From: Harmothoe impar
Taxonomy: Eukaryota > Annelida > Polychaeta > Phyllodocida > Polynoidae
NCBI GenBank assembly: GCA_947462335.1
Contig: OX381714.1
Coordinates: forward strand, 38,289,360-38,353,359
DNA length: 64,000 nucleotides
Reading direction: 5' to 3'
Shown piece by piece: positions 22,805 to 36,265 of this stretch. The stretch's first letter is position 1; each line of letters starts with the position of its first letter. The translations under genes and the position numbers were made by a program. The notes under the pieces were generated by a model. That model worked only from the letters and a program-made list of their open reading frames with translations. It made no database searches and was not told the DNA's origin.

Positions 22805-25800
22805 CCTACCCCCCCCCCCCCTCCAACACACACACACAGGCAGTGGCTGCTGCCATGTCCAGAAACAAGGCAGGGTAACAGAGTGCACTGCCACGAATGA
22901 CTGACCTTCACCTTGTTTTGCAAAAACAATTCACCAATATAATACAATACAGGTCAGTTATGTAATCCACCCACTTATCCACCTACTTGACAGCTGCTTG
23001 CCAGACATGCTGGCATATAGCCAGACATGCTGGCATATACATATGCAAAGATCAACAGCTACAAATTCACCTAAATACAAAATATTCCAACTTACATTTT
23101 TAAGAAATGATAATGCCCCAATCTTAACTCGCTACTGTAAAAGAATCTAAGCAGTATCTATTTAGGAAGGGTGTATAAAATGAGCACAAAAAATACTGAA
23201 TCCATGACCATGCTTCCCATAGGCTGCAGTGCTATAGCAGTGATTTACACCAAAAAAACAGCTGATTTTGCCACAAGATCATGAACTACGACAAAACTAT
23301 AAACCAAATCATTTCAAGCTGAACCAAAAAGATAGCTGAACATGTTGAGCACAGAATGGTCTGGAGATAAATTGAAAAATGTCTTTTCATCAATGAGTAT
23401 TTTGATGAGCCAACACACCATATCACAGCAATCTGACTCACAGAGGACTGACTACATAAGAGAGTGCCTATCTATAGCACTATAGCACTACAGCTCACCA
23501 AGGCACACTCTAATTATAGAGCATTTGTCAGGGAGTTAATTTGGTTTAATAAAGGTTCAGCAGTCACGTAAAATCATGAAAATGATGTGACCAAGTTGAA
23601 ACAAAAAAAAATTATCACGCATAAATACACCTCACATATTCTGTCCTTGCAATGATAATAAATTGACTATTTTAACACAGGTTGATTTTACTGCACTGAT
23701 AGCTGCTACTGCAACTGGCTGTCTTTGTACAGAGAATGGACATGGGCGAGGTGCTTGGTGAGAGGGGGTGGGAGAGATGTGGGGGTGGGGAGGGGGGGGG
23801 GGAAACTGTGTGGCCGGTCCTAAAGGGATCAACTTTATTGGTTGGGTGGCCCAGCTTGGACTAGATCAGCGATCGCCCGGGGCCGATTTGGAGCTTGGGT
23901 CATGAAGACTGCCTAAAGCCTGCCCCACCTTATCACAATGATCACACCTCTACTGGTGCACTGTGCCATCAACCCCCTATATAGCCTATGGTATATTGGT
24001 TGATTTAGACCCGATATAACCTCTACGGGTTGATGTAAGTTTATATGCTTAAATTCAAAAGAGAATATTTAGTGTAAGTTGGGGATAATCCCTGGATATT
24101 ATTTTGCAGCCAACTGCAATGAGAAAAAAAATGTATGAGCCTCAGCCATACTGTCAGAAGGTCGCCAAAGCTACTCCCTTTCTACTGTTGACTCTCTTTA
24201 TAGAGTCTAGACTATAGGTATTTTATTTTTAGTACCTTTAGATGATTGACCCTGAGAAGAGAGTAGGTAGAGTCTAGCTGACGCTTATTTCGTTCTTTGT
24301 GTAGGAATAAGTTGTTGATGCTGTCGTCACATTTCATATCAACCCTGATCCCCATCGACATTACATGTGCATAGGATTAAAAAAGTCCCTCGACCCATTA
24401 GACCGCAACCATTGTCACAGCTTTATAAATCAATTACATCGATCTGAATACTATTCATAAATACCATATCAGCAAACACTGTATCACATTACATTATATC
24501 CTTTGTGTTACCATGCAGATTAATTTTGCGTATGGAACTTGTTTTTATCCGTTTAATCATGATTATTATACAAGTTAATTCTAAGTGTAGAGTTCATCTT
24601 ATATGAGATGATTCGAAATGAGAACTCGAACCGCAGAATTCTTTGTGAGATGAGAAGAAAAGATGTTTATTATAGCCAACCTGTACAGCAACGCTAACCA
24701 ATTCGTATAAGTCTTTCAGTATCAATAACATTCTAAATATAGCTTTCAGTCAATGTTTCTGTATCGGAGACCTGAGGAGGTCTGCCTGAACCAGGGGGTG
24801 GGAAGCAGTATATATACTGTTCGCCTCTGCTCGGAGCGTCCCCTGGTTCCGGTCAGACACACTAAACGAGTTAGTGTTCGACTATACATAATATTCGTGC
24901 CCCTACATACGTTTTGATATGAAGGCTGCCTGAAGCCCCTACCTTTTACAATGATAATTAGAATCCTGTGGCGTAAAGTAATTTGGCTGCTTTGAGTCCT
25001 ATATAATTGGATCACCTTAGGCTTACTCATGAGTGTACGAGTAAAGGTGATTAAATTGAATGCAAGTATTTAGTTTACATTTAAAAAGACTCCGACGCTA
25101 TCTCTTGGTTGGCTATTTGATATTGGTGATGTCTATTCTAGTCACCTGATTCTCATTTAGAAGTATCTCTCTGAAATCAACATTGATGCCACTGACAGTG
25201 ACAATCTTCGAATATGTTACACCACATTTCCGCCTTCCCTGTCTGCTCGAAGCATATACTTACTCCTCTTTTCAACTCTTCAAAAATGTGCATATATCTA
25301 TCCCGAAGGCTTAGAATTTAAATCAAATTAAATTCGACCTTTTCCCTCAATATCAAATTCCCGGATCGAGCTTTACTGCTTGTTATTATACAAGCTATTT
25401 TACCAATCCTGAGTAGGCAGTCCGAGTAGAGCTGGTAGTAGAGATGACTGTGGAGTGTATAAAGGGACAACAAAAGACCCATGACTCCCCCCCATGTCCC
25501 TACCCCTGTGGTATGCAGATTGAGTTAGGTATGCGGCCTTATCTGCTTACTTCCGGTCCTAATGCGATGTATTGTGGGTGATTATGGGGCTCCAGGTGCA
25601 CCCTGGGAAGATGGCCAGCTCCACACGACGCCATTTGCAAAACTTTGTCCCAGCTTCCCTTCTCTCTTGTCCCAACTCTCTGGGCAGTCCTTATAGTTTC
25701 CCTCCCCACAGTGAATGGTGGGAATTGCCATTTACAGCACAGAGTCTGCTCTATTTGCAGAGAAGCTTTGTCGAGTATGTTACTATGGATTGTTGAACAC

Positions 25801-27915
25801 AAACTGAGTACTTTACCAATATAAATTTAAAGAGACTCTCCAGATTCTTCCTCTTTAGTGGTATTCTAACTAACGAGTACCATGTATCTGGTGACCCAGC
25901 CATCATTGCTTACTAGGCCTGATTGTGTTTTTCTTGGATAGGCTGGACTTGCCCACATTCGGGTTTGGTCATTAGTCGCCAGGGCTGCCACTAGGTGGGC
26001 TCAGCCGACCATGATTCTTTTTGATACATTGCAAATATTTCAAAACAATTAGACGCATCTGATATTATTCTCAGAAATGTCCATTTAAAGCACAATTGTT
26101 ATGGTCTTGTATAAAAAACTTAATGTGAGTTGGATCTGGGCACTTCAAAATCTCAGCAAGCTCCTTGGACCAATTTGGCAATCTCATCAATGTAACATGT
26201 TTAACCATGTATTTCGATCGACGTAGTCTAAACTATTGGAAAGTAGGAATTCTTCAAGTAATGAGTCATTTTCATCTGCTATTTCCAGAGGGAAAATAAA
26301 ACTCAGTTAGAATTCCTATAGTTTTCATTGACTGTTGCCAGAAATTCAGTGTCATACAAATGCACTCATCCTGACCCTTCAGGAGTGTATCAACCCCATT
26401 GAAAAGAATCAAGTGTGGGGATTTATGCCTTATTATCATATCCAATTTCTATACAATTAGTAAGTATGTAGTGCTGAATTTGGTTTACTCAGGCCCTTTT
26501 ACCTACTTAAAAGACTTGAGTATACCTCTATATGGGCAATTCACCATTATTAGCTCCACTGCCATGCCATTGCCAGGCAACTAACTGATCCCAGCGTCTT
26601 TGTTTCCTATACTGCATGGGACTCTTACTACCCCATGCACGTGTGCTACTAGACCATTGTGGTGATACCTGACATACAGTGAACAGTATCTGCCCCGATG
26701 GCCTATAGTGACTTCAACAATGGCCAGATGTGCACTGGCTTTTGGAGTTGCAGGTGATATATACCCTGCTTTATAGGGTATTATCAATATGGGTCCCCTT
26801 TCTAAAAGCAACCTTGGGTTTGGAGCAGCATCTGTTGCCTACGCAACATTATATTGCCTGAAAATCAAAAGGCCTGAGGTTAAGCAGTCACAGTCCCGGG
26901 GAGGGAGTGTGGATGTCTGCCATTTTGTTTGCCACTTTAACAGGAATGCCCCTCAGAATGAGAATCGGCTCACTGCTATAGCTCACTGCTATAGCTAACA
27001 TCGTAGATAACCAGCAACCAGATGTGCGGCCAATCAGACATTCCCCACTAAGTCATTCAAACCTGAAGTGACCAATACATCCCATTGCCTCAGATAATAT
27101 TCATAGGCTGTCCAAAGACTAGGTTACCCTGAGGTAACCTGATTGCACCGATTGCAAGTTGTTGAAACTCATCGCTACTTATTGAAAATAAACCAACTGC
27201 GTAGATAACCAGAACCACTGGGTGTTAATGGAATCCTGTCTGGTGGAAAGGCCCATTTTCAATTTTAGTGCAGCCGTAGAAAGTTACTGTATTATTAAAT
27301 GGCCTCATCATTTCTGTTATTGCAATACACGAAGGCTTACAAATTGACTGTAACGTATGGATGGGCTTTATTTTGTTACAAACATGAGTACCATACATTA
27401 AAAGATCCATAAAAACAGATTTTGGTTCAAATTCAGTAAAAAAGAAAAAAAACAAAAAAAAACTAAGGCAAATCATGGAGGATTATCAATAGGTGATCCA
27501 CCTTAAGATAGTCAACCTCTAGATTTTATACAGATGCCTGATGTTCCATAAGAATTATGCAGAAAGAAGCCATTGGAAATAAGGAACATTGAAGATAAGG
27601 TGGAGAAACAGGCAATTCGGGTCCAGCTGCATTGGATAGTCTTGTTGAGATTGATGCAGACACAACATCAAGGATCTTTTATCATTCACCGCCCCCAGCT
27701 TTTATGACAGCAGTACTCAAGTGGAACGAAGGAATTAAAATGATCCATTCATGTGAACTAAGTGTTTCCCGGTAGATAATGGGAGGACAGAGAGGTTGGT
27801 CTATGCGGTGTTGGGTGAGCGCGAGGGGGAAATCAATGGCCAGATCTTCTATCTGTGACCAGATTGGGGAGAGATAGGAGGTCAGATGAGGTGATACATG
27901 GAAGCTCCTGTGTGG
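22805..27915. other. unassigned non-coding DNA
   Basis: No gene recognised. Small structures: a 17 bp tandem doublet CCAGACATGCTGGCATA near 23001-23039, G-runs near 23790-23810, a diverged similarity between 23895-23960 and 24915-24975 (ATGAAG.CTGCCTGAAGCC), an 8 bp-arm palindrome AGGTTACC/GGTAACCT near 27121-27140, and a copy of the 18.8 kb repeat at 27635-27790. Confidence 0.4.
27635..27790 (+). repeat. dispersed repeat family, copy 2
   Basis: Partner of 18775-18955, in the same orientation. Confidence 0.6.
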
Positions 27916-30900
27916 TTTTCACTTCATGTTTTATTTCTTTTTCATTAGAAAGTAACAATATATTAAAGATGCGCTTAAATGTCAATTTCCTCATTATTTC
28001 ATTTTGCAGTTTTTTTTACTCATAGCTGATTTTCTGGTGAAAATGCACTTCTAATAATTGAGATATTTGTCTCATTTTAAAGAGTCCCCCAGCTCAACGA
28101 AGGGATGCATCTGCCTCACCAAAGGGAGTCAGATAGCTCCCTAACTCACCTAGGGGAGTAACAAAACTCCAATAGAAGAGTCAGAAAAGGGAGTCATTTG
28201 CAAGGCTGCCTTTGACTCTGCAATACTACTTACTCCACCCTTACCGCACAGCTATGGTATCTAGTTCTGCACAGTATCTGACTACTAACTGGTACCACAA
28301 TTTCCTTATCTGTATACTGGACGGTTCCCATCCAACCCACCACCCTTAAGTAGCAGGCCCCCTCCATGGCTGATTTAGATTCTGAACCCATTTCTTCCTC
28401 AATGGTCTGCAGTGGCTTAAACTGAGGGATCCATGGCTAAATGTGGGCTTACCCAGTGTAGAAGCTTTTATACTCTGTCCCCACACTCTTAGTTTGGTAT
28501 GGTTAGCATACTCACCGAGGAAACTGATATTTGTGCAGCTCATTATTTTAGGGTACATGTATCATTTAACACATCACTGCATTCCATAATACTGGTTAAC
28601 GTAAATTACATATTCATTTTTATGTTGTGCAATTCAAGTCAATGTAGATCACAAATATAGCTGTTGAAGTAGCTGATAGTGTGATAAGGTTGACCACAAG
28701 TGCATGGATTTCCTTTGCCATGTCATAGAGTACATTGACATGGAAAATATGTATTTTCATTAACGTAGAACTAAATTCTAGAACTAAATTAAAACAAACA
28801 GTTTGATTATCAAATTCACCACAAACAGGCTATAGAGCAACACGATGCAGAGTGAGGGTTATTCATGGTGGGTAGGGGAGACAGGGGAGACAGGGGTGGG
28901 CAGAGAAAGGGAGTGTGAGGATTAAGGGACAGCCCTGACCAGGGAGCAGCTCATTAGGCACAGAATGAACAGCATGAGCAGCTCGTCCTGTATAGAGGCA
29001 GCTTGTCTAACCACCCTGGTCTAACATAGACCCCATGGGGTAGGCTGGGGTCGGGGTCTGTACCAATGGGCCTTTAAGGGCTACATAGATTGATACATTA
29101 TGCCCTTTGGTTGACTTAATGCATGAATGCAGCCCTAGTGAGTAACTTTCCAGAGTTGCTTTCAAGCATCCAGAGCTGCATTCAAGCATCACCCCTATTG
29201 GTTGATACACTCCCAAAGGATCAGCCTGATGCATGAATAGAAAATTACGACCACGGATATAGAACATAAAAGCACAATACGACCCTTAATGAGCCAGAAA
29301 GTGTGTCTTGCACCAGAACTGATAGTGGAATCAGCGGCTGGTGAATTGCCACATATCATGTGGATTTCCTTTTCCATGATGTATACCATGAGGTATACCA
29401 AGGCATCTTAGATTACTGAGGTATACACGTACACGGGGTTGGTTTGAAGCTCCTGTGCTAGAAACCTGGTGCCTGTTCACCCAGATCCCAACCTTTTACA
29501 CAACCTATATATGGCCACTTCCCCAATACCATCCCTGGCCTTCCCTAAATAAGTCAAGCCTTAAAGAGCAAGCAGTTGTCCCCCTGGCCCCTCACTGAAC
29601 TCTGACCTTCTCTCGGGGCAGGGGGAAATGGCATCATTAGATCTTTGGGATGGTGGGTTTATTACACAAGGGAGTAGCCTTCAGCATAGACAAACAAGTG
29701 CTTGGACAGCCACTGTGTGTTATGTCACACTGGAGATTGGGATTGTGTCACCCCTAAATAACAAAAGGACCACATCAAAATCAGCAGGATCTTGAGTGAA
29801 TTTAGGCCTATTATAAACTGTTAAAGGGTGATTCCCCCTTTTACTGATCCCAAAGTTCTATGACCATAGGAAGGGTTCTTATTCAATTTTAGTCCAGGCA
29901 CGTTTCCTTTCAGTAGCTCCACAGAATGGCATTTTGTTTAGCGAATCCAATCTAATATCTTATCATACTTTAAACAGTCACCGCCCTTATAATCATAGGC
30001 TGAGCACCTGCTCCAGCCCCTCTCCGACTATCGGTGGAAGGGTACCGAGTCAGTCCACTCATTTCGTTCGAATTTTTCACTTCATGTTTGATTGATTTTT
30101 CATTAGAAAGTAACAATATGTTAAAGATGTGCCTAAATGTCAATTTCCTCATTATTTCATTTTGCAAGTCTTTTTTACTCATAGCTGATTTTCTGATGAA
30201 AAAGCATTTCTGATAATTAAGATATTTGCCTATTTTAAAGAGTCACCTGGCTCACCAAAGGGATTCATCTGCCTCACCAAATGGAGTCAGATAACTCCCT
30301 AACTTGCCTAGGGGAGTAACAAAATTCCAATAGAAGAGTCAGAAAAGGGAGTCATTCGCAAGGCTGCCTTTGACTGTGTTTTCTCTGCATTACTACTTAC
30401 CTCACCCTTACAGCACAGCTATGGTATCTAGTTCTGCAAAGTATCTGACTACTAACTGATCTGCTGATACCACAATTTCCTTATCTGTATACTGGACGGT
30501 CCCCATCCAACCCTCCACCCTTAAGTAGCAGGCCCCCTCCATGGCTGATTTAGATTCTGAACCCATTTCTTCCTCAATGGTCTGCAGTGGCTTAAACTGA
30601 GGGATCCATGGCTAAATGTGGGCTTACCCAGTGTAGAAGCTTTTATACTCTGTCCCCACACTCTTAGTTTGGTATGGTTAGCATACTCACCGAGGAAACT
30701 GATATTTGTGTAGCTCATTGTTTTAGGGTACATGTATCATTTAACACATCACCGCATTCCATAATACTGGTTAACATAAATTACATATTCATTCTTATGT
30801 TGTGCAATTCAAGTCAAGGTAGATCACAAATATAGCTGTTGAAGTAGCTGATAGTGAGATATGGTTGACCAAAAGTTGAGATTCCTTTGCCATGTCATAG

Positions 30901-32227
30901 CGTACATTGACATAGAAAATATGTATTTTTATTAACGTAGAACTAAATTCTAGAACTAAATTAAAACAAACAGTTTGATTATCAAATTCACCACAAACAG
31001 GCTATAGAGCAACACGATGCAGAGTGAGGGTTATTCATGGTGGGTAGGGGAGACAGGGGAGACAGGGGTGGGCAGAGAAAGGGAGTGTGAGGATTGAGGG
31101 ACAGCCCTGACCAGGGAGCAGCTCATTAGGCACAGAATGAACAGCATGAGCAGCTCATCCTGTATAGAGGCAGCATGTCTAACCACCCTGGTCTAACATA
31201 GACCCCTGGGGTAGGCTGGGGTGGGGTCTGTACCAACGGGCCTTTAAGGGCTACATAGTGCATTAATGCATTATGCCCTTTGGTTGACTTAATGCATGAA
31301 TGCAGCCCTAGTGAGTAACTTTCCAGAGTTGCTTTCAAGCATCCAGAGCTGCATTCAAGCATCACCCATATTGGTTGATACACTCCCAAAGGATCAGCCT
31401 GATGCATGAATAGAAAATTACGACCACGGATATAGAACATAAAAACACAATACGACCCTTAATGAGCCAGAAAGTGTGTCTTGCACCAGAACTGATAGTG
31501 GAATCAGCGGCTGGTGAATTGCCACAAATCATTTGGATTTCCTTTTCCATGATGTATACCATGAGGTATACCAAGGCATCTTAGATTACTGAGGTATACA
31601 CGTACATGGGGTTGGTTCGAAGCTCCTGTGCTAGAAACCTGGTGCCTGTTTACCCAGATCCCAACCTTTTACACAACCTATATATGGCCACTTCCCCAAT
31701 ACCATCCCTGGCCTTCCCTAAATAAGTCAAGCCTTAAAGAGCAAACAGTTGTCCCCTGGCCCCTAACTGAACTCTGACCTTCTCTCAGGGCAGGGGGAAA
31801 TGGCATCATTAGATCTTTGGGATGGTGGGTTTATTACACAAGGGAGTAGCCTTCAGCATAGACAAACAAGTGCTTGGACAGCCACGGTGTGTTATGTCAC
31901 ACTAGAGATTGGGATTGTGTCACCCCTAAATAACAAAAGGACCACATCAAAATCAGCAGGATCTTGAGTGAATTTAGGCCTATTATATACTGTTTTACTG
32001 ATCCCACAGTTCTATGACTATAGGAAGGGTTCTTATTCAATTTTAGTCCAGGCGCGTTTCCTTTCAGTAGCTCCACAGAATGGCATTTTATTAAGTGAAT
32101 CCAATCTAATATCTTATCATACTTTAAACAGTCACCGCCCTTATAATCATAGGCTGAGCACCTGCTCCAGCCCCTCTCCGACTATCGGTGGAAGGGTACC
32201 GAGTCCGTCCACTCATTTCCTTCGAAT
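27916..32227 (+). repeat. 2.16 kb tandem segmental duplication
   Basis: Copy 1 is 27916-30073 and copy 2 is 30074-32227, head to tail. Both begin with TTTTCACTTCATGTTT and end with ACTCATTTC.TTCGAAT. Landmarks recur at a constant offset of about 2,175 bp. Identity looks to be in the mid-90s percent, with small indels (for example, an extra GATCTGCT in copy 2 near 30460). Short minus-strand frames occur in both copies but include low-information peptides, and I see no gene structure. The unit contains a copy of the GATGCAGCCCT dispersed repeat (about 29060-29235 and 31235-31395). Confidence 0.93.
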
Positions 32228-33670
32228 CAATCCTCTCTTCGCCCAACGTCCCTTCTACCCCCAGTCCATCTCTCAGTCCATCTCCTTTTTACATGCTTGT
32301 CATTCTTTTTTATTTCTACTTTTGACTTTCGCTGCTTCATTCTACCTTGAATGAGTGTGGACATGCCAGAATCCTCCTGTTTGCACCAGTACAGTACCAC
32401 AGTATAGTGAATATAGTTGTGTAGAAGTTGCTAACCCTTTAATGACAGCATATAAAGCAACATTTTGCAGCATGATACACCAACGCAGCACTGGTGAGTA
32501 ATTCACCGGCACTACATTGGTCATTCATGCCGACCCTTGGAGAGTGTATCAACCATGTATTATGGTCTTCATAATGCATCATGACAAAAAGTCAATGTAC
32601 ATTAAAGCATTGCGCTGCCCTTAATGGGTTAAGGGCCCCGGTGGGGTGAGGCCTATGTTGGTGTAGTAAGTGGTTATTACAGCTCCCAATGGAAGCTCCA
32701 GCTTTTTGTGTGAGATGTATATAGAGGTAAGGTATTAGGGGAGGCAGTGTGAACGGGCCCGATACACCAGGGAGTTGCAGCCCAGTGTGATGTGTGTATA
32801 ATCAGCATCGGGAGGGGAAAGGGAGGATGTACCCTTTTTCCCTACTATTGTTGTCCTTATTGTAGGGCACTTAATGGAGGAGGAATACACTTTCTTGTTT
32901 TTTCTATCGTTTACATAGACAGTGCTTTATGTGGAAAGCATGTATACAGTTCTTAGTTTGTGTGACCCCATGATGTGGTATTTGAGGGCTAAATATGTTG
33001 CACACATTTGCAGAAATACTATGTTTGCTGGGAAATTCTGTTGTCTTTGCTTCCCCTTCCCACTCTCGCTGACATAGGCATGTATATGTACAAGTACACA
33101 TGTAGGTTATTGCAGGCCTGGCTTTGTATGGCTTACATTGGCGGATAATCTATATCCAGTTCCCACCGGCTGCTGCTGCCAATTGCTGTAGCCAACAAAA
33201 AGGTAGTCCATATCCAATTCCACGTCTACCTATAACACACTGTAAAGTGCCATAATGTTGAGGCATTGGACTATTATATGGATATTAATTCTTTGACCAG
33301 CAGGTACCAGGAGAGGGTAGTAGACATAGGGTACCATTTGAAAGCTGTAATTGTGTAGATTACAGACCTGGTGAGTGTAAACAGAAAGGATAGCTTATTT
33401 CAAACCTTTTTTATGTCAATGCTCAGCTCAAGATTTTACAATATATTTCTGTTTACATGCCCATTGTCTGTTATCATTTTCACATGGCCACTAGCCAGGT
33501 GATAGGAATCTTACTGCTACAGCACTACCATATTGGTAAGATAATTATATGTAGGTCAAGTTCATGTGGCTCCATAGGCCAGGATGTACTTATACTAGCC
33601 AAATGTCAAGGTATGTATAAAAAGGCATCTGTGTGCCACCGTTGCCAAGTCTGCTTTAGTGGTACATACT
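32228..33670. other. unassigned DNA with two old repeat copies
   Basis: No gene recognised. At 32420-32640 is a diverged member of the family with GAGTGTATCAACC and GCCCTTAATGGGTTAA. At 32665-32900 is the partner of the 19.6 kb repeat. Confidence 0.4.
32665..32900 (+). repeat. dispersed repeat family, copy 2 (pair with 19.6 kb)
   Basis: Partner of 19605-19830; see that entry. Confidence 0.6.
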
Positions 33671-33671
33671 T

Positions 33672-33935
33672 GTGTAAGTAGTATATTGAAATGTGGCTAT
33701 ATGTCTATCTAAAAGCTCCATGTAAGTAGTATATTAACATGCCTGTGCTCATCATAATATGCCTGTAAGTAGTATATTGACGTTTGCCTACCAAAATAAT
33801 GCCCGTAAGTAGTATATTGGCTTGTGCCCATCATTATAATTATGCATGTAAGTAGTATATTGATGTTTGCACATAAGGTCCATAGTTTGTGCATTGCAAT
33901 ATGATTATTGCAGTATATTGAAATGGGTGTATAGC
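33672..33935 (+). repeat. minisatellite with GTAAGTAGTATATTG core
   Basis: The core TGTAAGTAGTATATTGA recurs about five times between 33672 and 33870 at spacings of about 45-60 bp. It is separated by variable text such as TTTGCCTACC or TGTGCCCATCATAATATGC, with a partial AGTATATTGAAATG near 33912. Units are irregular. Confidence 0.75.
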
Positions 33936-35690
33936 AAAGGTACATGTACGATATATATGTATATATAGAAATACATGTTTCATGCACGTGTCAGCAGTAT
34001 TATATTGAAATGGATTAAGAGATTGATGTTTCTTACATTCCCGAAAAGGTTATTATAGTGAATTGCCAGATGTAATAACACGAAAGCCATTTGCAAAATG
34101 TGTTGACAATCAGGTTTTAGCCCCCTCCCCACCCCACCCTCATCCCAACTGCCAAGGGTGGAAATAAAATGCCACAACATCCCTCTCCTCTCTAGATCCC
34201 CACAGCTAGTGTATCCATGTATAGGACAATAATTCCAGCCTCCTCACTCCGTGCCTTATTGCTATCTTGTGGGCACGAACCCCCTTAGCGGTACATTACT
34301 ATAGATCTGCCACCCGACTACCCTCTCCATTACCGATACATCCGCAGCCAAGCCACCCCCTCACTCCCACATCTCACGACATCATATCTGCTTCGATCTA
34401 CCATCTCCATAGAACAATTGGCATATCGACTCACGACACGACCTCACTGACTTTGGGCTAATGGCGTCTAGACGTGCAAACCGCCTATTGAGTGGAGGGT
34501 CAAGTGAGGGACATGGGTATAGGTGGATGGTATCTGGGAGGCTGTGCGGGAGTAGTTCATGCAGTAGTTATTAGTAATAATTATACAAAATAAAACACAT
34601 ATATGTAGTCAAAAGGAGAGCAAAAACCATTATGTCTTTTATATGTTAGGCCTTGATGGGACAGAGAACAACGGACAGGACAGTAGAGGAGCAGGGTATT
34701 GAGGGGGGAGGGGTATTCCAGCATTGCCTGACTCTTGTTAAAATGCCTGATCCAAGAAATACTATCCTTCCGAAAACATTAACATTTTTACATAGTCTAT
34801 AACCTGCTCCCCTCGGTTTCCTTAATCTTTCTGACCCTACAAGCAAATACAAATCTGGCTCATCTGGGTCCTTATTGAACTAGGCAGCATCAATTTACCA
34901 GACAAGGTTGTTACATGTAAATCATTATCATCAAATATAATGAAGGTAATGGAAGGTTGAGTAATAGGGTATGTGAGCGGGGAGGAGGGTCGGGGATCTC
35001 ACAATATTGGTCAATAAAATCTAATGAGGAGAGGGAACACTGCATTTAGTCTAGACATTAATGGACTTTAAAGTCGATGATGATACATCAGCATTATATA
35101 ACACCTTAATGTAAGAACTGTTACATGCCTGTGTGCTATCATCAGTACCAGATCAATCTGGTTATATCGATGTCTAAGACAACCTGCATAGTATTAATGC
35201 TTAGGGAAAGATAACTGATGCAATGAATAACCATCTGTACTGAATTCTACCACCATGCATGTAGTATTTATAACAGTGCTTGGTCTTTACCCATTTAGCC
35301 ACAGCAGTGTGATCCGGGTCTAATATTCCTTTTTCAGCTGATTATTGGGCATAGGTCGGAAGACAAACAGGTCACATAACGTCCATGCCCATTTCATTCA
35401 TGACATTACCGCACACAGACTGATCTACCTTAGACTAGGTATCCCAGTAGGCCGCCACTGGCCGTGTCCTCGCGTAAAAACTCATCAAAACACCTACTTT
35501 TAGAAAGGCTCTCATATCCATACTATTTGGGTTATTGCATATGTAAAATATGTTTTTGAAAGCTCCAATATATGCGCATCTCCCAGATGCATCAGAATCT
35601 GTATATCATTATTCTAGATACCCCTCCTGATGCTGTGAAATATTCTAAAACTCAGAAAAAGGGACTGTTGATCAGTGAGTAGTCATGCAG
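33936..35690. other. unassigned non-coding DNA
   Basis: I see no gene, RNA or mobile element that I can support in this stretch. Confidence 0.4.
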
Positions 35691-36265
35691 CCATGTAGGA
35701 CACACTGTCCACATATTGATTTCGCTCTCACGCCATTAGAGGTAAAGTCTTAGGACCTTAACCATCGTAAGCAGGACAGGTTGGGCATCATTTTGATGTA
35801 TTACAAGTGGGGGTAAGCCTATCTGAAGTATTTCTAAATTAAAAAATAAGAATTTTCGGGCAATTTTCGGCCATTTCTTGAAAGGATATGTACACATGTT
35901 TGGGATCATTTTAAAGGTATTTCTTTGCTCTACAAGACCCACTAACTAATATGTTGATATTACTAATGGCGTAAGAGCGAAAGCAGCATAAAACATTCTA
36001 CCCCCTGCAGCCATGGAGTATGCACTATTCTTCCATCCACACCCTTAGAGATATTATGGTCTAAGAACGTGTACCACTGTAAGCAGAACACTTTTTTTGG
36101 CATTTTGGCATTTTGGCATTTTTGGCATTTTTGGCATTTTTTTGAAATATTAATATAGTTATTTGGGATAATTTAAAAGGTATTTCTTTACTCTATGATA
36201 TCCACTAACTAGTTAGTTGATATGAATAATGGTGTAAGAGTGAGAGCAGCACAAAGTACCCAACC
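35690..36265 (+). repeat. degenerate two-unit tandem repeat, about 250-290 bp
   Basis: Two diverged units share, in order, GTAAGCAG.ACA, TTTTAAAGGTATTTCTTT, CCACTAACTA.T, GTTGATAT.A.TAATGG and GTAAGAG.GA.AGCAGCA. The second also carries a small internal run of the GGCATTTTT motif (36096-36137, about five copies). Confidence 0.65.

Noticed and set aside
29980..30072. Possible tRNA gene because of a TTCGAAT box and GC-rich stems
   Set aside because: The flanking sequence does not form acceptor or anticodon stems in the right positions.
28346..31574. Minus-strand frames of 70-104 codons present in both copies of the 2.16 kb duplication
   Set aside because: Conservation between the copies is explained by recent duplication. 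There is no recognisable domain, and part of the sequence is a dispersed repeat also found elsewhere with stops.
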